A stretch of DNA of 64,000 nucleotides from Bretschneidera sinensis (Eukaryota; Streptophyta; Magnoliopsida; Brassicales; Akaniaceae), in contig CM043700.1 of the NCBI GenBank assembly GCA_023935145.1, positions 101,398,400-101,462,399 of the forward strand, read 5' to 3'. Below are positions 62,525-64,000 of this stretch, piece after piece (position 1 is the first letter of the stretch; each line of letters begins with the position of its first letter). Under the pieces are notes generated by a model. The model saw only the letters and a program-made list of their open reading frames with translations, ran no database searches and was not told the DNA's origin. The translations under genes were made by a program, and so were the position numbers.

Positions 62525-64000
62525 TGTAACGACCCATCCTGGGTTATCCACCCCCGAGATGGTGTCGTCACTTTTTGAAATCCCAACACGACATATGTAT
62601 GCAATAATATAAAAACATCAACTGAATTATCTACGTACATAAATTGTCAACCCTCAACAGGCGAGTTACATCATTCAGATCTCAACTGAACAATATATAC
62701 AATGTAGTATGCATGAATATTTACAAATATATTTTTTTTCTTTCCATTAGTCTGAAGATGTGGACCACGTGGCTTACAGATAATGACTCAGTCTGAATAT
62801 AAGCTTGCCAATCTATCTGTCCTGCCTACTACTTAAAATTATTTAACAATGAGGAGTGAGCTTCACAAGCTCAATGAATTAAATTTACTAGAAGTATTCA
62901 ATTTGTATAATTAGTCTTCCAATATTCATTCATCTATATCTCATACAATTCGATAATAGCATCATATTATCACTACTTATATCATAATCCCTATCCTTTA
63001 TCAGTCTCCTCTTCTCATATGTTAAATCATCTTGGGACTATTAATTCTGTCTCATAATTACCTCGTTATGAGGTTCATAGTATATAATCAATCAGTCAGA
63101 TAATTCTGATTATATCATACTTACATATATTTTTTCTCATCATATTTGTCTCTCTGTGAGATTCACTCATCTATTAATCAATTTCTAATCAAGAATAATA
63201 CTTTAGCATCTCAAGCAATAACAATCAATATTTAAAGTAAATGCAATGTGTGAATTTAAATGTTATTATTCTTTGGGAACGTCTTCCCACATGTCGACAT
63301 GTTTAGCTTAAACTGGGTACCTTCCTGGTTCTTTTATTCTCATTTAGACCGACTGCCTTCCTAGTTCTTTTATTTTCATTCAGACCGATTGCTCTCCTAG
63401 TTCTTTTATTTTTATTTAGACCAGTTGCCTTCCCGGTTCTTTTATTTCATTTAGACCGATTCCCTTCTCGGTTCTTTTATTTCATTTAGACAAGTTGTCT
63501 TCCCAGTTCTTTTATTTCATGCATATGCATATGAATCATATGAACAATAATATAAAAACAAGCATACATTTAGATATTCAATTTAGCTATCCAGCTCATT
63601 ATTATTTTATCATATTCATTAAATTATCTCCTTATAGTTCCTATCAAATTATCAATTAATATTTCAATAATATTAATTCTTATATAATAAAACTTTAACA
63701 TATCAATTATTTCTATCATACTCATCAACCACCTTTCATCTATTATCAAATTATAGGTTAATGATTAATTAAAATATCATCATTGGATATCTCATATTTA
63801 TCTCGATTACTAAAAATAAATCTAACTCACTACGTAGCACTTAGAGCTACCCGTGGATCACCTCCTTGTCTTTTCTGCTCTTACTAATCATCAACACCTG
63901 ACAAAATATTTATATTAAAATTCCTTATTTATTCTTCAATTCTTCCATAATTCATACCCTTTAAAAATTCCCACGTTGAATTCCGGGAAATTTCATATAT
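62525..64000 (-). repeat. 5' LTR of TekI, partial (1,476 bp visible)
   Basis: Starts TGTAACGACCCATCCTGGG and aligns with 55,610 onward to the window end; the remaining part is outside. Many substitutions relative to the 3' LTR. Confidence 0.9.
63306..63520 (-). repeat. 35-bp tandem array in TekI 5' LTR (6 units)
   Basis: Units of the type ttagaccgattgccttccc + ggttcttttatttca. One more unit than the 3' LTR, with different unit-to-unit substitutions. Confidence 0.85.

Larger units (their letters stand above)
55610..64000 (-). mobile_element. TekI: Tekay-type chromovirus (Ty3/gypsy), right end outside the window
   Basis: 3' LTR 55,610-57,536, pol and gag on the minus strand 57,549-62,437, primer-binding site 62,509-62,520 and 5' LTR 62,525 to beyond 64,000. 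LTRs begin TGTAATACC and end GGTTGTTACA-like on the minus strand, and Pol ends in a chromodomain, both marks of the Tekay/Del clade. The left flanking pentamer is gttag (55,605-55,609); the right one is not visible. The LTRs differ clearly, and stops plus frameshifts show age. Confidence 0.92.

Overview
This window is intergenic heterochromatin-type DNA from a flowering plant, probably a eudicot. The evidence is degenerate TTTAGGG (plant telomere-type) repeats, primer-binding sites matching initiator-Met tRNA, Sirevirus-type and Tork-type Ty1/copia polyproteins, Athila/Tat-like Ty3/gypsy elements and a Tekay-type chromovirus. I found no intact host gene, no RNA gene and no CRISPR array. Nearly every base belongs to an LTR retrotransposon. 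The species cannot be determined from the sequence.

Layout. Bases 1 to about 39,800 form one nested stack. Its base is an old minus-strand Sirevirus (SirC, visible at 12,796-13,030 and 21,253-22,784). SirC was hit by three elements. The first is a second minus-strand Sirevirus (SirB, 1,248-12,795), itself split by two plus-strand Tork-like copia elements (CoA1, ending at 1,247; CoA2, 4,837-11,401); CoA2 carries a reversed solo LTR (SoloK, 5,293-6,563). The second is a Tekay-like solo LTR (TekJ, 13,031-21,252) that holds a non-autonomous gypsy element (GyN1, 13,294-19,188). The third is a plus-strand Sirevirus (SirD, 22,785 to about 39,805) that holds GyG2 (22,875-29,102) and GyN3 (31,470-39,404); GyN3 carries a reversed solo LTR (SoloH, 33,433-34,836). 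Many borders are confirmed by target-site duplications: caaat, tcaac, agctt, tgttg, ctttc.

Bases 40,769-52,905 are a minus-strand copia element (CopG) whose 5' LTR is split by a structurally complete Tork-like element (CoA3, 46,328-52,454, duplication tagag). Bases 53,020 to about 53,500 look like one end of a CACTA transposon with a palindromic subterminal array. AT-rich and telomere-like DNA follows, then a short stretch that resembles a plant housekeeping promoter and first exon (about 55,050-55,609). It is cut off by a minus-strand Tekay chromovirus (TekI, 55,610 to the window end).

How the parts relate. No element here encodes an intact set of proteins. The most interesting content is the trio GyN1, GyN3 and GyG2. 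GyN1 and GyN3 share the same pol-truncating deletion and the same damaged gag, yet were inserted separately with their own target duplications, so they behave as a family mobilised in trans. GyG2 keeps gag only (TR-GAG-like) and shares their U3 and R-proximal LTR sequence but not U5 or the primer-binding site.
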